Shown: in pieces, positions 52,387-62,136 of the stretch
Layout of the letters: each line of letters opens with the position of its first letter
Position numbering within the stretch: the stretch's first letter is position 1
Source of the DNA: Goleter apudmare HA4340-LM2
GTDB taxonomy: Bacteria; Cyanobacteriota; Cyanobacteriia; Cyanobacteriales; Nostocaceae
Direction of reading: 5' to 3'
Assembly: GCA_019359495.1 (NCBI GenBank)
Contig: JAHHHF010000075.1
Span: 1-64,000 of the forward strand
DNA: 64,000 nucleotides
Translations under genes and position numbers: made by a program
The notes under the pieces: generated by a model
Database searches by the model: none
Seen by the model: the letters and a program-made list of their open reading frames with translations, nothing else
Told to the model about the DNA's origin: nothing

Positions 52387-53373
52387 ATGAAGTATTGGTT
52401 CAGATATATTAAACTGTTGCTACTATCACTGTGTACATTGATTTTAGTTGTAGCCTGTAATAGTAGCACACCTCAATTACAGAGTCGTCAAACTCCCGAA
52501 AGCATAGCATCAGATTGTCGTGTGATTGAGCATGACGGTGGTGAAACCAAAATTTGCGGACAGCCGCAAAAAGTTGTTGCCCTGAGTCCAGCATTATTAG
52601 ATATTCTGCTGTCATTAGGTGTGCAACCTACAGGTTATGCAGAAGTGAAATTGTTAAACACTAAAGTATTTGATAATCCTAGTCAACAAATTCCTTTTCT
52701 AGGCGATCGCGTCACGAGTCAACCTGTGAATTTAGGTACTCGCCATAATCCTTCAATAGAAACATTACTGCAACTAAAGCCAGATTTAATCTTGGGTGAA
52801 AAGTTTCAACTAGAGGCAAATTACAAATTATTTTCTAGCATTGCACCAACGGCATTTTTTCAAACTGAAGGAGAAACAGGCTGGAAACCTGTGATGCAAG
52901 AGACTGCTCAGGCGCTCAATCGAGAAGAACAGGCAAAGCAGGCGATCGCATCTTATAATCAACTCGTGGAAACAGTCAAACGCCAAATAGCTCCGGTGGC
53001 ATCAGGACAAACCATGATTGTTCTAGGCTGGGAAAACGTCTCCAACCAATCATTTATCTTATCTGCTAACAGTTTTGTTTGTAAGTTGCTCAAAGATTTA
53101 GGCTTCGATATCATCGTAGAAATATCGGGCGTATCTAATATTTCCATTGAAGCCGTAGCAGATATAAAAGCCGATCACATTTTGGTCATGCCGACTGGAG
53201 ATAACACAATTGATAATGCCAAACAGCAGTGGCAAAATGATCCCATCCTGCGTTTAATTCCTGCTGTAAAAGCTGGCAAGATTTATTTTTTGGACTATCA
53301 AATAAACCGCATTCGGGGGCCAATTGTGGCTGAGATATTTATCAATCAAATTCGCCAATTTTTGCAACCTTAA
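52387..53373 (+). CDS. Iron-siderophore ABC transporter substrate-binding lipoprotein
   Basis: The 328-residue FecB/BtuF-type binding protein has a lipoprotein signal (ILVVAC, lipobox Cys24) and TroA-like lobes: VVALSPALLDILLSLGVQP, TLLQLKPDLILG and ADIKADHILVMPTG. It would deliver ferric siderophore to a FecCD permease and ATPase. Its ATG follows the previous stop codon directly. No permease or ATPase gene follows; instead a decayed transposase gene lies on the opposite strand from 53386. Confidence 0.92.
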   Translation: MKYWFRYIKLLLLSLCTLILVVACNSSTPQLQSRQTPESIASDCRVIEHDGGETKICGQPQKVVALSPALLDILLSLGVQPTGYAEVKLLNTKVFDNPSQQIPFLGDRVTSQPVNLGTRHNPSIETLLQLKPDLILGEKFQLEANYKLFSSIAPTAFFQTEGETGWKPVMQETAQALNREEQAKQAIASYNQLVETVKRQIAPVASGQTMIVLGWENVSNQSFILSANSFVCKLLKDLGFDIIVEISGVSNISIEAVADIKADHILVMPTGDNTIDNAKQQWQNDPILRLIPAVKAGKIYFLDYQINRIRGPIVAEIFINQIRQFLQP

Positions 53374-53385
53374 TATTATGCTTAC

Positions 53386-54066
53386 CTAACTACCATCCAC
53401 TAACCATCTCATGAGTGAGGAACTATCAAGAGCAGATAATGATAGTCCGTGGAAAGAAGTTTTAGAAGCATACTTTCCCCAAGCCATGCAATTGTAACCG
53501 TTCACAGGATCTAAAACGCTACAGTCAAAAAATGCTTTATAGTCTTTCCAGATACATGGCTCTCCTTGTTTTTCAGTCCGCAGCCTGACTTTACCGCCAT
53601 CTACACTAATTTCTTCGATTTGTTGTCCACATTCTATTTCTGGAAACTCATACCTCTGAACTATTCTTTGTTGTGTGCTAGCACAGAGCGATATCCCCGT
53701 ATATTTATAAATATCTTTGGCGGCATTCTCATAAGAAACATTTGCACTGGCTCTCAAACAACATTCTTCTAAGTAAGGGCTGATTTTTTGATGCTTTCCT
53801 ATTTTTAACTTTCGCGCTTGTTTCTCACTGACTGACAATTCTCCGAGAATACTTTTAATTATTCTTACTCTTCCTGATGAAGTTCCTGTTGCCTCTTTGA
53901 GAAAAAAACTCCTAATTCTGGCGTAATATATTCTAGAGTCTGTGCTCTAATTGTTTTTTTCAATTCCCCCTAGACTCTCTAATTCTTTAGTTTCCGCTTC
54001 TTGATATAGAATTTTGGCTATGGCTTGTAGATGTTCCTGGAGTTTTTTCTGATTAGCTGGTTCCAT
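53386..54066 (-). pseudogene. ISKra4-family transposase remnant
   Basis: The intact piece (53386-53838) encodes VSEKQARKLKIG, YLEECCLRASANVSYENAAKDI and EEISVDGGKVRLRTEKQGEP, typical of the N-terminal half of ISKra4-family transposases. Upstream, other frames encode EPANQKKLQEHLQAIAKILYQ and TIRAQTLEYITPELGVF, separated by frameshifts at homopolymer runs (about 53951-53960 and 53901-53910). The C-terminal part, including most of the DDE region, is missing. The last residues (LSALDSSSLMRWLVDGS) do not fit the family, so the 3' end is a deletion junction. Confidence 0.8.
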
Positions 54067-54456
54067 TTTTGATTGAGTGGGGGTTAATTTCTTCCTTTAT
54101 TTTCGCTGATTTTCATCCCCACTTGCTAGTTCATCTGTTCTAATAAAGCTGAGATGCTCCCGTTGCTGTTGCTGTCAAAAATGCTGCTTAAAACCCACGA
54201 ATTCATACAGTTTGATTTCCCAAATTGAATCAGTCTGCTGTCTGCTTCTTTTGACCTCTAACTCTTTGATGTTAATGGGTTTTACTTTCTTGTAATTTGC
54301 GTTCGCCCCGTGGTCGATTACTAAAGTATTTAGTGCGCGGAATGTGGGATATAAATAAATTTGAGGGGTGAACCGCGTGATTATCGTTGAAAATCAACCC
54401 TCAATACTTTATTTCACCCACCACAACACAAGGAAATTATCTATCTTTAGCAGTAT
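54067..54456. other. Unassigned remnant DNA next to the transposase relic
   Basis: This stretch has no intact gene. On the minus strand, 54150-54310 can be read as KKVKPINIKELEVKRSRQQT and DSIWEIKLYEFVGFKQHF before a stop, which has protein-like character but matches nothing I recognise. Near 54360-54415, GGGGTGAACCGCGTGATTAT and CAACCCTCAATACTTTATTT could be an old element end. I treat it as degenerate mobile DNA. Confidence 0.35.
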
Positions 54457-54480
54457 TTACTACTAGTTAACTAGTAGTAA
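54457..54480. repeat. Perfect 24-bp palindrome
   Basis: The half-site TTACTACTAGTT is followed at once by its reverse complement AACTAGTAGTAA, with no loop. It lies 96 bp before the HdeD-like gene and just after the decayed mobile DNA. It could be an operator with dyad symmetry or a deletion/insertion scar. Confidence 0.7.
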
Positions 54481-54575
54481 TTATCGCATTACGTATATCT
54501 TAGGGTTCTATCTTGTTTGGCAAAAATTCCCTACTCTTAATTTTATGGTTCACAAAAGAATAGGGAAAAAATTTT

Positions 54576-55145
54576 ATGACAAGCAAAGTTTCTCAAAATA
54601 TTAATCAGAAAATAAATGGATCGCTAGTGATTGGCATTCTCTTGATTATTTTGGGAATTATAGCGATCGCTATGCCCACATTTACCACAATTTTTGCGGA
54701 AACCTGGTTTGCCCTAATTTTGATTACTTCTGGATTTGCCAAACTGGTCTACGCTTCTCAAACACGCCATCGCGGCGGCTTTATTTGGAAGCTGTTATTA
54801 AGCGGACTTTATATTGCAACGGGTGTGATGTTGTTTGTTTACCCCCGGACTGGCATTTTGACGCTGACTCTGTTATTGGGTAGCTTCTTGCTGACAGAAG
54901 GCGTATTCGAGCTGATCTTGGCATTCCGGTTGCGTCCACAACAAAACTGGACTTGGGTGCTAGGTGATGGCGTCATCACTTTGCTACTGGGTGCGATGAT
55001 TTGGTTCCAATGGCCATTCAATGCACCTTGGCTGTTGGGAATACTGCTAGGTGTGAGTATTATATTCACCGGCATTTCACGGGTGATGCTGTCGCTAAAT
55101 GCGCTTTCTTTCCTCAATCAGTCTAGCTCAAGCGCAAGTTCGTAG
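54576..55145 (+). CDS. HdeD-family (DUF308) membrane protein
   Basis: The 189-residue protein has six hydrophobic spans typical of the HdeD/DUF308 family (LVIGILLIILGIIAIAMPTF; GLYIATGVMLFVYPRTGIL; GDGVITLLLGAMIWFQWPF). HdeD was named for acid resistance in E. coli; function in cyanobacteria is unknown. The Ser-rich C-terminus and its stop codon run into the GTAGT-type repeat that starts at 55137, so the final residues may have been set by that element. It is monocistronic. Confidence 0.88.
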   Translation: MTSKVSQNINQKINGSLVIGILLIILGIIAIAMPTFTTIFAETWFALILITSGFAKLVYASQTRHRGGFIWKLLLSGLYIATGVMLFVYPRTGILTLTLLLGSFLLTEGVFELILAFRLRPQQNWTWVLGDGVITLLLGAMIWFQWPFNAPWLLGILLGVSIIFTGISRVMLSLNALSFLNQSSSSASS

Positions 55146-55193
55146 TCAGGACTTTAGTCATGATTTCTTGAGCACTAAAGTCTGACTACAAAC
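55137..55193. repeat. GTAGT...ACTAC hairpin element, copy 3
   Basis: AGTTCGTAGTCAGGACTTTAG at the left pairs with CTAAAGTCTGACTACAAAC at the right with one bulge. The sequence matches the families at 11526 and 39688. It overlaps the last codons of the HdeD-like gene and lies between convergent genes, so it may work as a bidirectional terminator. Confidence 0.7.
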
Positions 55194-55207
55194 CCCTTGG
55201 ATGTAAC

Positions 55208-55750
55208 TTAACTTTCTAATCGCTTTTCTAAATACTGACCAATCATCAACTGCTCACCAGCACGAGAGATGATAGATTGGCGAGTGCGGTATTTACTCCC
55301 AATCAGTTTTAATTCTTCTTCAAAAACTGAACCGTTGTACTCGGTTCGCAAACAAAGAGTTTGCCGATTAGTAAAATAATAAGTGGCGGTGACTGGTTTG
55401 GATGTAGCGAAACCGCGATCGCGGTACAAAATATTTCCTAGCGCACCAAACAGGGTTGAACCTTTTGACTCTTTTCTTCCCGTAACTGAATTGTTGCTTT
55501 GCCAAATCACTTGTGCGCCACATGTCAAACTAGCTGAATTAGTCAAATTGTGCATCTGAGCTAGCTGTTGCAATTCGTCACATCCCTGTTCTAAAAACCG
55601 GATGGTGATCATACTCACCATTTCCTGAGTTTCTCCCGATGGCAGAGTGTAATAGCGTCGTTCTGAGCGCCACTTACCTATTGATGCTTGGAAGAATTCG
55701 GCAATCTGGGATTCTTCAACAGTTTCTGCCAGTTTTAGCGGTGATGTCAC
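55208..55750 (-). CDS. CpcS/CpeS-type phycobiliprotein lyase
   Basis: The 180-residue protein has the CpcS/CpeS lipocalin-like signature: FFQASIGKWRSERRYYTL near the N-terminus, then ETQEMVSMITIRFL and a C-terminal CLRTEYNGSVFEEELKLI with SIISRAGEQLMIGQYLEKR. These lyases attach phycocyanobilin to phycobiliprotein cysteines (often Cys-84). Which subunit it serves is not clear, since several paralogues exist in Nostoc. No phycobiliprotein gene is in the window. With NblB it is the second phycobilisome-related gene here. Confidence 0.88.
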   Translation of the reverse strand: MTSPLKLAETVEESQIAEFFQASIGKWRSERRYYTLPSGETQEMVSMITIRFLEQGCDELQQLAQMHNLTNSASLTCGAQVIWQSNNSVTGRKESKGSTLFGALGNILYRDRGFATSKPVTATYYFTNRQTLCLRTEYNGSVFEEELKLIGSKYRTRQSIISRAGEQLMIGQYLEKRLES

Positions 55751-56255
55751 GGGTAATTTTCCTCACCTAGAGTGAACAAAAATTGAGCTTATTTAGTATA
55801 TTATATGTAACAGAAAAGCAATATTTTTTAGTTTTTCTTAATCAATTAGGTCAATATCCAGAAATACGAGTTGTTTTGTTACAATAAGGAGATTATGTAA
55901 AAAAAAGCTTCATAATTTAATACTGCCTAGGCTAAGAGTAAGAGTGGTAAAAAACCCTTTTGTCGGCTAATCTTGGGTTTTACACCTGGAAAAAAGCTCA
56001 AAGCCAAGGGTCAAGTATTTATACAATCTTTATAATGGAACTAAGTAATACAGACATGGTCTACCTCTGCATAAGTAGCGTCACAATGAGAATAGACGTG
56101 ATTTTTTGCAATGTAAAAAAGTAGCCTTTGATACAAAAAACTACGGCAGAGCGACTTGTAGAATCTCGCCTTTCTCATAAATAAATGACCACCAAAATTA
56201 CTTGGTATCACACGGCTGTTTGACCCCAAAAACCTCCCTATTAGGAGCAAAATAA
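55751..56255. other. 505-bp intergenic region upstream of RND operon
   Basis: AT-rich sequence with no credible gene: a 69-codon minus-strand frame at 56041-56250 lacks protein-like composition. It should contain divergent promoters for the lyase and the efflux operon. TTAGGAGC just before 56256 provides the ribosome-binding site of the adaptor gene. Confidence 0.45.
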
Positions 56256-57764
56256 ATGATTTTGGCTGGAAAAGTGCCGCAAAAACCGGAAAAACTGCAA
56301 ACTACTTTAGCCCCAAGCCAGGTAATTAATGCCCAATTAGATTTGGTGATGCCGACTCAAGCAGAAAAAAAAGCAACCAAAAGTAAGTTTTCTTGTAGTT
56401 CGTGGTTGCCGTCTATGCCTCTGATTACTTGTATGCTAGGTATTGGCATCCTGACAGCGAGTTGTGGATCGCTGCCGAAGGAATCAGCTGAGGCGCAGTC
56501 CCGCAGCCCTGGAAATGCCCCAGGACGTGGTGCCACAACGCCCGTGGATGTAGCGATCGCCCGTACAGAATCATTGCAAGTACAACCAGATTATATCGGT
56601 ACTACCACTCCCTTCAGCATCGTATCAGTGCGATCGCAGGTAGAAGGACGGTTATTGGCGTTGACTCTGGATGTAGGAGATACGGTTACCAAAGGGCAGG
56701 CTGTAGGACAGCTAGATGATGCCATCTTGTTAACGTCATTAAGGCAAGCAGAAGCAGAACTAGCCGCCCAGAAATCAGAAGTCACCAGAGCTAAAAATGT
56801 GGTGAGTAATGCCCGTGCCGAACTAGAACAAAGAAGGCTAGAGGTAGTGCAAGCGCAAGCGGACTCTAAACGGTTACAGACACTATTCAAACAAGGGGCG
56901 ATCGCCGAACAATTAGCCGAACAAGCACGCACCAGAGTCCAAACATCTACTCAAATTCTCCGGGCCGCGGCTGAACAAGTCCGCACAGAAGAGCAAGCCG
57001 TAGCGGCTGCCCAAGGTAGAGTCGTAGCTCAACAAGCAGTAGTCGCCCAAGCTAAAGAACGCCGATCCTATTCCCGTCTCATATCTCCTATTACTGGCGT
57101 TGTTACTGAAAAGGTGACAGAACCAGGCAACATACTACAAGCAGGTAGTGAAGTCTTAAAAATTGCTGACTTTAGCCGGATTAAAGTCGTAGTGCAAGTT
57201 TCCGAATTGGAACTGGCAAATATTCAAATAGGGCAATCTGTACAAGTGCGCTTAGATGCCTTCCCCGATCAAACATTAATCGGCAGAGTCACCCGAATTT
57301 CTCCCACAGCCGATGCTACAGCCCGCTTAGTGCCAATAGAGGTAGTAATTCCCAATAGTGAGGGAAAAATTGGTAGTGGACTGCTGACGCGTGTCAATGT
57401 TGACAGCGAATCACAACCACGAGTTGTAGTGCCCCAAACAGCTATTCAAGAAGAAACAGGAAACAAAATTACAGGGGAGACAGACAAAACATCTAGCCCC
57501 GCTAATCGAAGTAATGCCGCCAAAACACAAGCACAAGACCGGACTGCTACAGTATTTTTGGTAAATGATCTAGGTGGTAAAACCAAAGTAACGACACGTG
57601 CTGTCACCCTAGGTAAAAAGGCTGATGGTAAAGTCGAAATTTTATCTGGGTTGCAACCAGGCGATCGCTATGTTGTTCGCAGTGGTAAACCGTTAAAAGA
57701 TGGGGATACTGTACGCCTTTCGATTCTTTCAGAATCAGTCGATGCCAGCCCTAAAAAGAATTAA
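56256..57764 (+). CDS. RND efflux periplasmic adaptor (HlyD/AcrA type) lipoprotein
   Basis: The 502-residue membrane fusion protein has a long cytoplasmic N-terminus before a lipoprotein signal (LGIGILTASC, lipobox Cys70). The usual split biotinyl-lipoyl domain flanks a long alpha-hairpin (about 165-270, rich in Ala/Gln/Glu heptads), with beta-barrel and membrane-proximal domains after (SRIKVVVQVSELELANIQIG). Residues about 400-425 form a Ser/Thr-rich insert (KITGETDKTSSPANRSNAAK) in the last domain. It links the pump encoded downstream to an outer-membrane channel not in this window. Confidence 0.92.
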   Translation: MILAGKVPQKPEKLQTTLAPSQVINAQLDLVMPTQAEKKATKSKFSCSSWLPSMPLITCMLGIGILTASCGSLPKESAEAQSRSPGNAPGRGATTPVDVAIARTESLQVQPDYIGTTTPFSIVSVRSQVEGRLLALTLDVGDTVTKGQAVGQLDDAILLTSLRQAEAELAAQKSEVTRAKNVVSNARAELEQRRLEVVQAQADSKRLQTLFKQGAIAEQLAEQARTRVQTSTQILRAAAEQVRTEEQAVAAAQGRVVAQQAVVAQAKERRSYSRLISPITGVVTEKVTEPGNILQAGSEVLKIADFSRIKVVVQVSELELANIQIGQSVQVRLDAFPDQTLIGRVTRISPTADATARLVPIEVVIPNSEGKIGSGLLTRVNVDSESQPRVVVPQTAIQEETGNKITGETDKTSSPANRSNAAKTQAQDRTATVFLVNDLGGKTKVTTRAVTLGKKADGKVEILSGLQPGDRYVVRSGKPLKDGDTVRLSILSESVDASPKKN

Positions 57765-57826
57765 AAGTTCAAAAAATCATTTTGAATTTTGCGTTCCATA
57801 TTTTAACTCGGAGCTAGACGACAATA

Positions 57827-60800
57827 ATGCAACAGGCACAGAAACTTGGCGGATTTAGTATCAGTGCTATCTCAATTCGCCGACACGTCGGTACACTGAT
57901 GCTCACCCTAGCAGTGTTGGTAATGGGTTTGTTTTTTATCGTCAGATTGCCAGTAGATTTACTGCCATCAATTACCTATCCTAGGATTGGTGTCAGGATA
58001 CAAGCACCCGGAATTTCCCCGGAAGTAGCAGTTGACGAAGTTACCAAGCCTTTAGAAGAAGCCTTTGCAGCCACTGAGGGTGTACTACAGGTTTTTTCCC
58101 AAACCCGTGAAGGACAGGTAAGCTTGGATTTATACTTCCAGCCGGGAGGTAACATTGACCAAGCCCTTAACGATGCCACAGCTGCTTTTAACAGAGCCAG
58201 AAGCAATTTACCAGACACTATTGAAACACCCCGCTTATTCAAGGTAGATCCTTCCCAACTACCAGTTTATGAATTTGCCTTAACTTCACCCTCTTTAACA
58301 GGCGTTGATTTGCGCGTATTTGCCGAACAAGAACTAGCACGAGAATTAGGCGTTGTCCCTGGAGTCGCCGGGGTAGCCGTATCGGGGGGTGTGAAAGAAG
58401 AAGTTAGAGTCAATATTGATTTGGATCGGTTGCAAGCCTTGGGTGTAGGTTTAACCAATGTTCTGGATGAACTGAGAAACCGTAATCAAGATATTTCTGG
58501 TGGTCGTATTCTGGGGCCAAATTCTGAGCCATTAACTCGTACTGTCGGACGCTTCCGCAGTGCTGACGAAATCAGCAACCTGTCTTTTCCAGTCAGACAG
58601 CCTAATACCACCTCTCCAAATACCCTACTTCCCCCTATCAACCAACGTGTCTACTTGCGAGACTTTGCCGAGGTTATTGATGGTTCCGAAAAACAACGGA
58701 TCTATGTTGCACTCAACGGAGAAGAAGCGGTTAAAGTTAGTATCCAAAAACAGCCTGATGCCAACACAGTCGCTGTAGTGGATGGTGTCAAAAAACGCTT
58801 AGAAGAACTGCAAGCATCTGGTTTAGTTCCCCAAGGCACTATCTTGACATCCACTTTGGATGAGTCACGGTTTATCCGCAATTCGATCGCCAATGTTACC
58901 ACTTCCGGATTAATTGGTACAGCATTAGCAGCGATCGCAGTTTTACTTTTCCTGGGTTCCCTCCGCCAAACCTTAATCATCGTCATTTCCATCCCCCTAG
59001 CCAGCCTCGCAGCCATCATCCTCATGGGGCTATTTGGTTTATCACTCAATGTTTTTAGCTTGGGTGGTTTAGCTCTAGGCGTAGGGATTGTGGTAGATAA
59101 CTCCATTGTGATGTTGGAGAATATTGCCGAAGGTGCAGGAGTTACACCCGGTAAGGATGCCAGAAGTCGCCTGAATTCTCAACAACTCATTGACCAAGCT
59201 GAACAAAGTAGCCGAGAAGTAGAATCTGCTTTAGTCGCTTCTACCAGCACCAACTTGGTAGCAGTGTTACCATTTTTGCTGATTGGTGGCTTTATCTCGC
59301 TACTATTTAATGAGTTAATTCTCACCATCAGCTTTTCCGTAGCCGCTTCAATTTTGATTGCGGTGACAGTTGTCCCCATGCTGACTTCTCGGTTATTGGC
59401 ATGGAAAGTCTCCAGTCGCCTGAGCGAATTTTGGTTTTTGCGGCACTTCAACCGTCGCTTTGATGCAGCCACAAGCGCCTATGGTAGTTTTTTAGCTAAA
59501 ATATTGAACCTGCGGTGGTTAACCGTAGCGATCGCCATTATCCTCTTAGGGGGTGGTAGTCTCTGGATGGCACCACAAATTCCCCAAGAAATTCTCCCCC
59601 GCATCAATACCGGACAAGCCAACTTAATTGCCCAATTTCCTCCCGGTACACCCCTAGAAACTAACCAAAAAGTCATGAACGCGGTAGATGAAATTCTCCG
59701 CACTCAACCAGAAACAGAATATATTTTCTCTACAGTTGGTGGTTCTCTCTTTGGTACGAATACCAATGCCAATCCCCTGAGAAGTTCCAGTAACATTACC
59801 CTGAAATCGGGGACAAATTTACCAGACTATATTGAACGAGTTACCAAAGAGTTTAACAAGCTGAATTTAGCAGGAATTCGTCTACGCCTCAACCCTGGTC
59901 AAGTACGGGGGTTAATTCTCAACAACTCCCCAGTCCGTGGTGCCGACGTTGATATCCTTTTACAAGGAAGTGAAGAAGAATCTCTCCAAAAAGCTGGTAG
60001 TCAAGTGTTAGCAGCCTTAGAAGAGCAAGCTACTCTAGTCAGATTTCGTCCCGACGCCGATGAACGTCAACCAGAAATCCAAATTCGCCCCGACTGGGAA
60101 AGAGTGGCATCTCTAGGTTTGAACACTCAAAATATTGGTAATACAATTCAGACAGCGATCACAGGTAGTATCCCCACCCAATTACAACGGGGTAATCGTC
60201 TGGTAGATGTTAGGGTGCAATTGAATGAAGCATCTGTACAAACCCCATCCCAATTGCAGAGATTACCCTTGTTTGTCGAGAACAATCGCCAAGTCCGTTT
60301 AAGCGATGTGGCAACAATTGTCGAAGGACAAGCACCAGGGGAAATTCAGCGCATTAACCAACGTCAAGTCTTCTTGATTGCAGGTAATTTAAGTGAAGGA
60401 GCCAGCCTCAGTGATGCCCTAGCACAAGTGAACACAGTGCTACAAGATATCGATTTCCCTGAAGGCGTCTCCATTTTACCCAGCGCCGCCGTGGAATCTA
60501 ATCAACAACTGCAAAGTTCTTTGCAACTATTAGGTGGGTTAGCTGCCTTTTTAGTCTTTATCGTCATGGCAGTGCAATACAATTCTCTCATTGACCCGCT
60601 AGTGATTATGTTTACCATCCCTCTGGCTTTAGCTGGGGGTATTTTCGGACTTTACATCACCAAGACCGCCATTGGGGCAACAGTAATCGTCGGTGCTGTA
60701 TTGTTGGTCGGGATTGTGGTCAACAACGCCATCATCATGGTAGAACTAGCGAACCAAATTCGAGAACGGGACAAAGTTGACCGAAAAACTGCGATTTTGC

Positions 60801-61066
60801 AAGCAGCACCCCAACGTCTCCGTCCAGTTTTGATGACAACTATTACAACTGTCTTGGGTATGTTTCCCTTAGCCTTGGGAATTGGTGAAGGTGCGGAATT
60901 TCTTCAACCATTAGGCGTAGTAGTGTTTTCAGGGCTATCCTTGGCAACACTATTAACTTTGTTCATCATTCCCTGTTTTTATACTCTGCTACACGATTTC
61001 CTCAGCTGGGGTTGGACAAAACCAATTGCTATGCAGCTAGATGCGTGGCAGAAAAGGTTTTATTAA
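57827..61066 (+). CDS. RND-family efflux pump (AcrB/HAE-1 type)
   Basis: The 1079-residue protein has the RND layout: TM1 (about 25-45), periplasmic porter loop, TM2-6 (about 345-560 with GGLALGVGIVVDNSIVMLEN), a second periplasmic loop and TM8-12 (about 905-1060). The Asp pair in TM4 (IVVDNSIV) that relays protons in AcrB-type pumps is present in the VGIVVDNS motif. It exports hydrophobic or amphiphilic compounds with the adaptor encoded 63 bp upstream. Substrates are unknown; the absence of heavy-metal signature residues makes CzcA-type function less likely. Confidence 0.93.
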   Translation: MQQAQKLGGFSISAISIRRHVGTLMLTLAVLVMGLFFIVRLPVDLLPSITYPRIGVRIQAPGISPEVAVDEVTKPLEEAFAATEGVLQVFSQTREGQVSLDLYFQPGGNIDQALNDATAAFNRARSNLPDTIETPRLFKVDPSQLPVYEFALTSPSLTGVDLRVFAEQELARELGVVPGVAGVAVSGGVKEEVRVNIDLDRLQALGVGLTNVLDELRNRNQDISGGRILGPNSEPLTRTVGRFRSADEISNLSFPVRQPNTTSPNTLLPPINQRVYLRDFAEVIDGSEKQRIYVALNGEEAVKVSIQKQPDANTVAVVDGVKKRLEELQASGLVPQGTILTSTLDESRFIRNSIANVTTSGLIGTALAAIAVLLFLGSLRQTLIIVISIPLASLAAIILMGLFGLSLNVFSLGGLALGVGIVVDNSIVMLENIAEGAGVTPGKDARSRLNSQQLIDQAEQSSREVESALVASTSTNLVAVLPFLLIGGFISLLFNELILTISFSVAASILIAVTVVPMLTSRLLAWKVSSRLSEFWFLRHFNRRFDAATSAYGSFLAKILNLRWLTVAIAIILLGGGSLWMAPQIPQEILPRINTGQANLIAQFPPGTPLETNQKVMNAVDEILRTQPETEYIFSTVGGSLFGTNTNANPLRSSSNITLKSGTNLPDYIERVTKEFNKLNLAGIRLRLNPGQVRGLILNNSPVRGADVDILLQGSEEESLQKAGSQVLAALEEQATLVRFRPDADERQPEIQIRPDWERVASLGLNTQNIGNTIQTAITGSIPTQLQRGNRLVDVRVQLNEASVQTPSQLQRLPLFVENNRQVRLSDVATIVEGQAPGEIQRINQRQVFLIAGNLSEGASLSDALAQVNTVLQDIDFPEGVSILPSAAVESNQQLQSSLQLLGGLAAFLVFIVMAVQYNSLIDPLVIMFTIPLALAGGIFGLYITKTAIGATVIVGAVLLVGIVVNNAIIMVELANQIRERDKVDRKTAILQAAPQRLRPVLMTTITTVLGMFPLALGIGEGAEFLQPLGVVVFSGLSLATLLTLFIIPCFYTLLHDFLSWGWTKPIAMQLDAWQKRFY

Positions 61067-61191
61067 GGAATGGGTGCAGGGAGCAGAGGGCAAGGAGAAT
61101 GACTTTTGACTCTTGATAAGTACCCCATGACGCCACTTGCTACAAGTCTAGCGACCGAACACAGGGCTGCCCTCATGCCCAATACCTCAAT

Positions 61192-62136
61192 TCAAGACTC
61201 AATCAACACAAATTTGTTGATTTGAGCATTGCAACGATTGACACGGCGTAAGACTAAGGCCCTGAGTAATAGCCACCAAGCAATAGGAGAAAAAACGGCT
61301 GGATATATCATGAGCAAAAAACTTTTTAACTTACCATGTTTCAGTGCTACTAAAGACCAATGTAATTTTACGTAACTTCTAGTAGTCTGAAGGCTAGGTA
61401 TTTGAGACAAGTGCTTATGGTTAACCAAAGCGTAAATTTTCTCCTTCATACAAATATTTGTATCTAGGCGTTGAGAGAAAGAAAACTTTTGATTGTAAGC
61501 CCCAGTCCAAATAGTCCGATAGGCAAGGCACTGATTGATAAAAATTGCATCGCCAAATTGTGCAATACTAATCCACGAATCAATATCATCACAGTTGGCA
61601 TCCAGTTGAGAGTCCCAACCACCAGTCTCCAAAAAAGCTTGACGATCGCACGCAACTTGCACAGGAGTGCCAAAGGGTACAAGCTCTAGCAACATACCGT
61701 AGTGAATATCTGCCTGGGCAATATAAAAAGCCAACCCAGGCCCTAATTGTGGAGTGCGACTGATTTCTACCTCGTTACTGTCTACCTGCGCTGCCACGCA
61801 GGAACAAATCACGGCTTTGGGATGAAATGCGATCGCCCTCGCCATCTCTTCTATACAATTGGATGCTAAGTAGTCATCATCATCTAAAAATTTAATCCAG
61901 TCACCGCTAGCTTTGGCAACTCCCGCATTCACTGTAGCTGCATGACCTTGGTTTACCTGATTGCGATGGTAAACCACACCCTGACCTAAGCTTTTGACAT
62001 AGGCTTCTGTTTCATCAGATGAACAGTCATCAGCAACTACAACTTCGCACTTTACCGTCTGCTTGAGAGCAGAGTCAATTGCTCGTTTCAGCAATTGCAA
62101 GCGATTATAGGTGGTAATGACAACACTAAATTTCAT
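61192..62136 (-). CDS. Family 2 glycosyltransferase
   Basis: The 314-residue protein has a GT-A fold: MKFSVVITTYNRLQLLKRAI (nucleotide-binding start), VVADDCSSDETEAYV and a DXD-type motif in KFLDDDDYLAS. The C-terminal 50 residues include a hydrophobic segment (LLMIYPAVFSPIAWWLLLRAL) that may associate with the membrane. The acceptor is unknown; such enzymes work in polysaccharide or glycolipid synthesis. It stands alone, opposite in direction to both neighbours. Confidence 0.9.
   Translation of the reverse strand: MKFSVVITTYNRLQLLKRAIDSALKQTVKCEVVVADDCSSDETEAYVKSLGQGVVYHRNQVNQGHAATVNAGVAKASGDWIKFLDDDDYLASNCIEEMARAIAFHPKAVICSCVAAQVDSNEVEISRTPQLGPGLAFYIAQADIHYGMLLELVPFGTPVQVACDRQAFLETGGWDSQLDANCDDIDSWISIAQFGDAIFINQCLAYRTIWTGAYNQKFSFSQRLDTNICMKEKIYALVNHKHLSQIPSLQTTRSYVKLHWSLVALKHGKLKSFLLMIYPAVFSPIAWWLLLRALVLRRVNRCNAQINKFVLIES

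Noticed and set aside
56041-56250. 69-codon minus-strand frame before the RND adaptor gene
   Set aside because: No homologous pattern, high Cys/His/Arg from random codons, and it overlaps the expected promoter.
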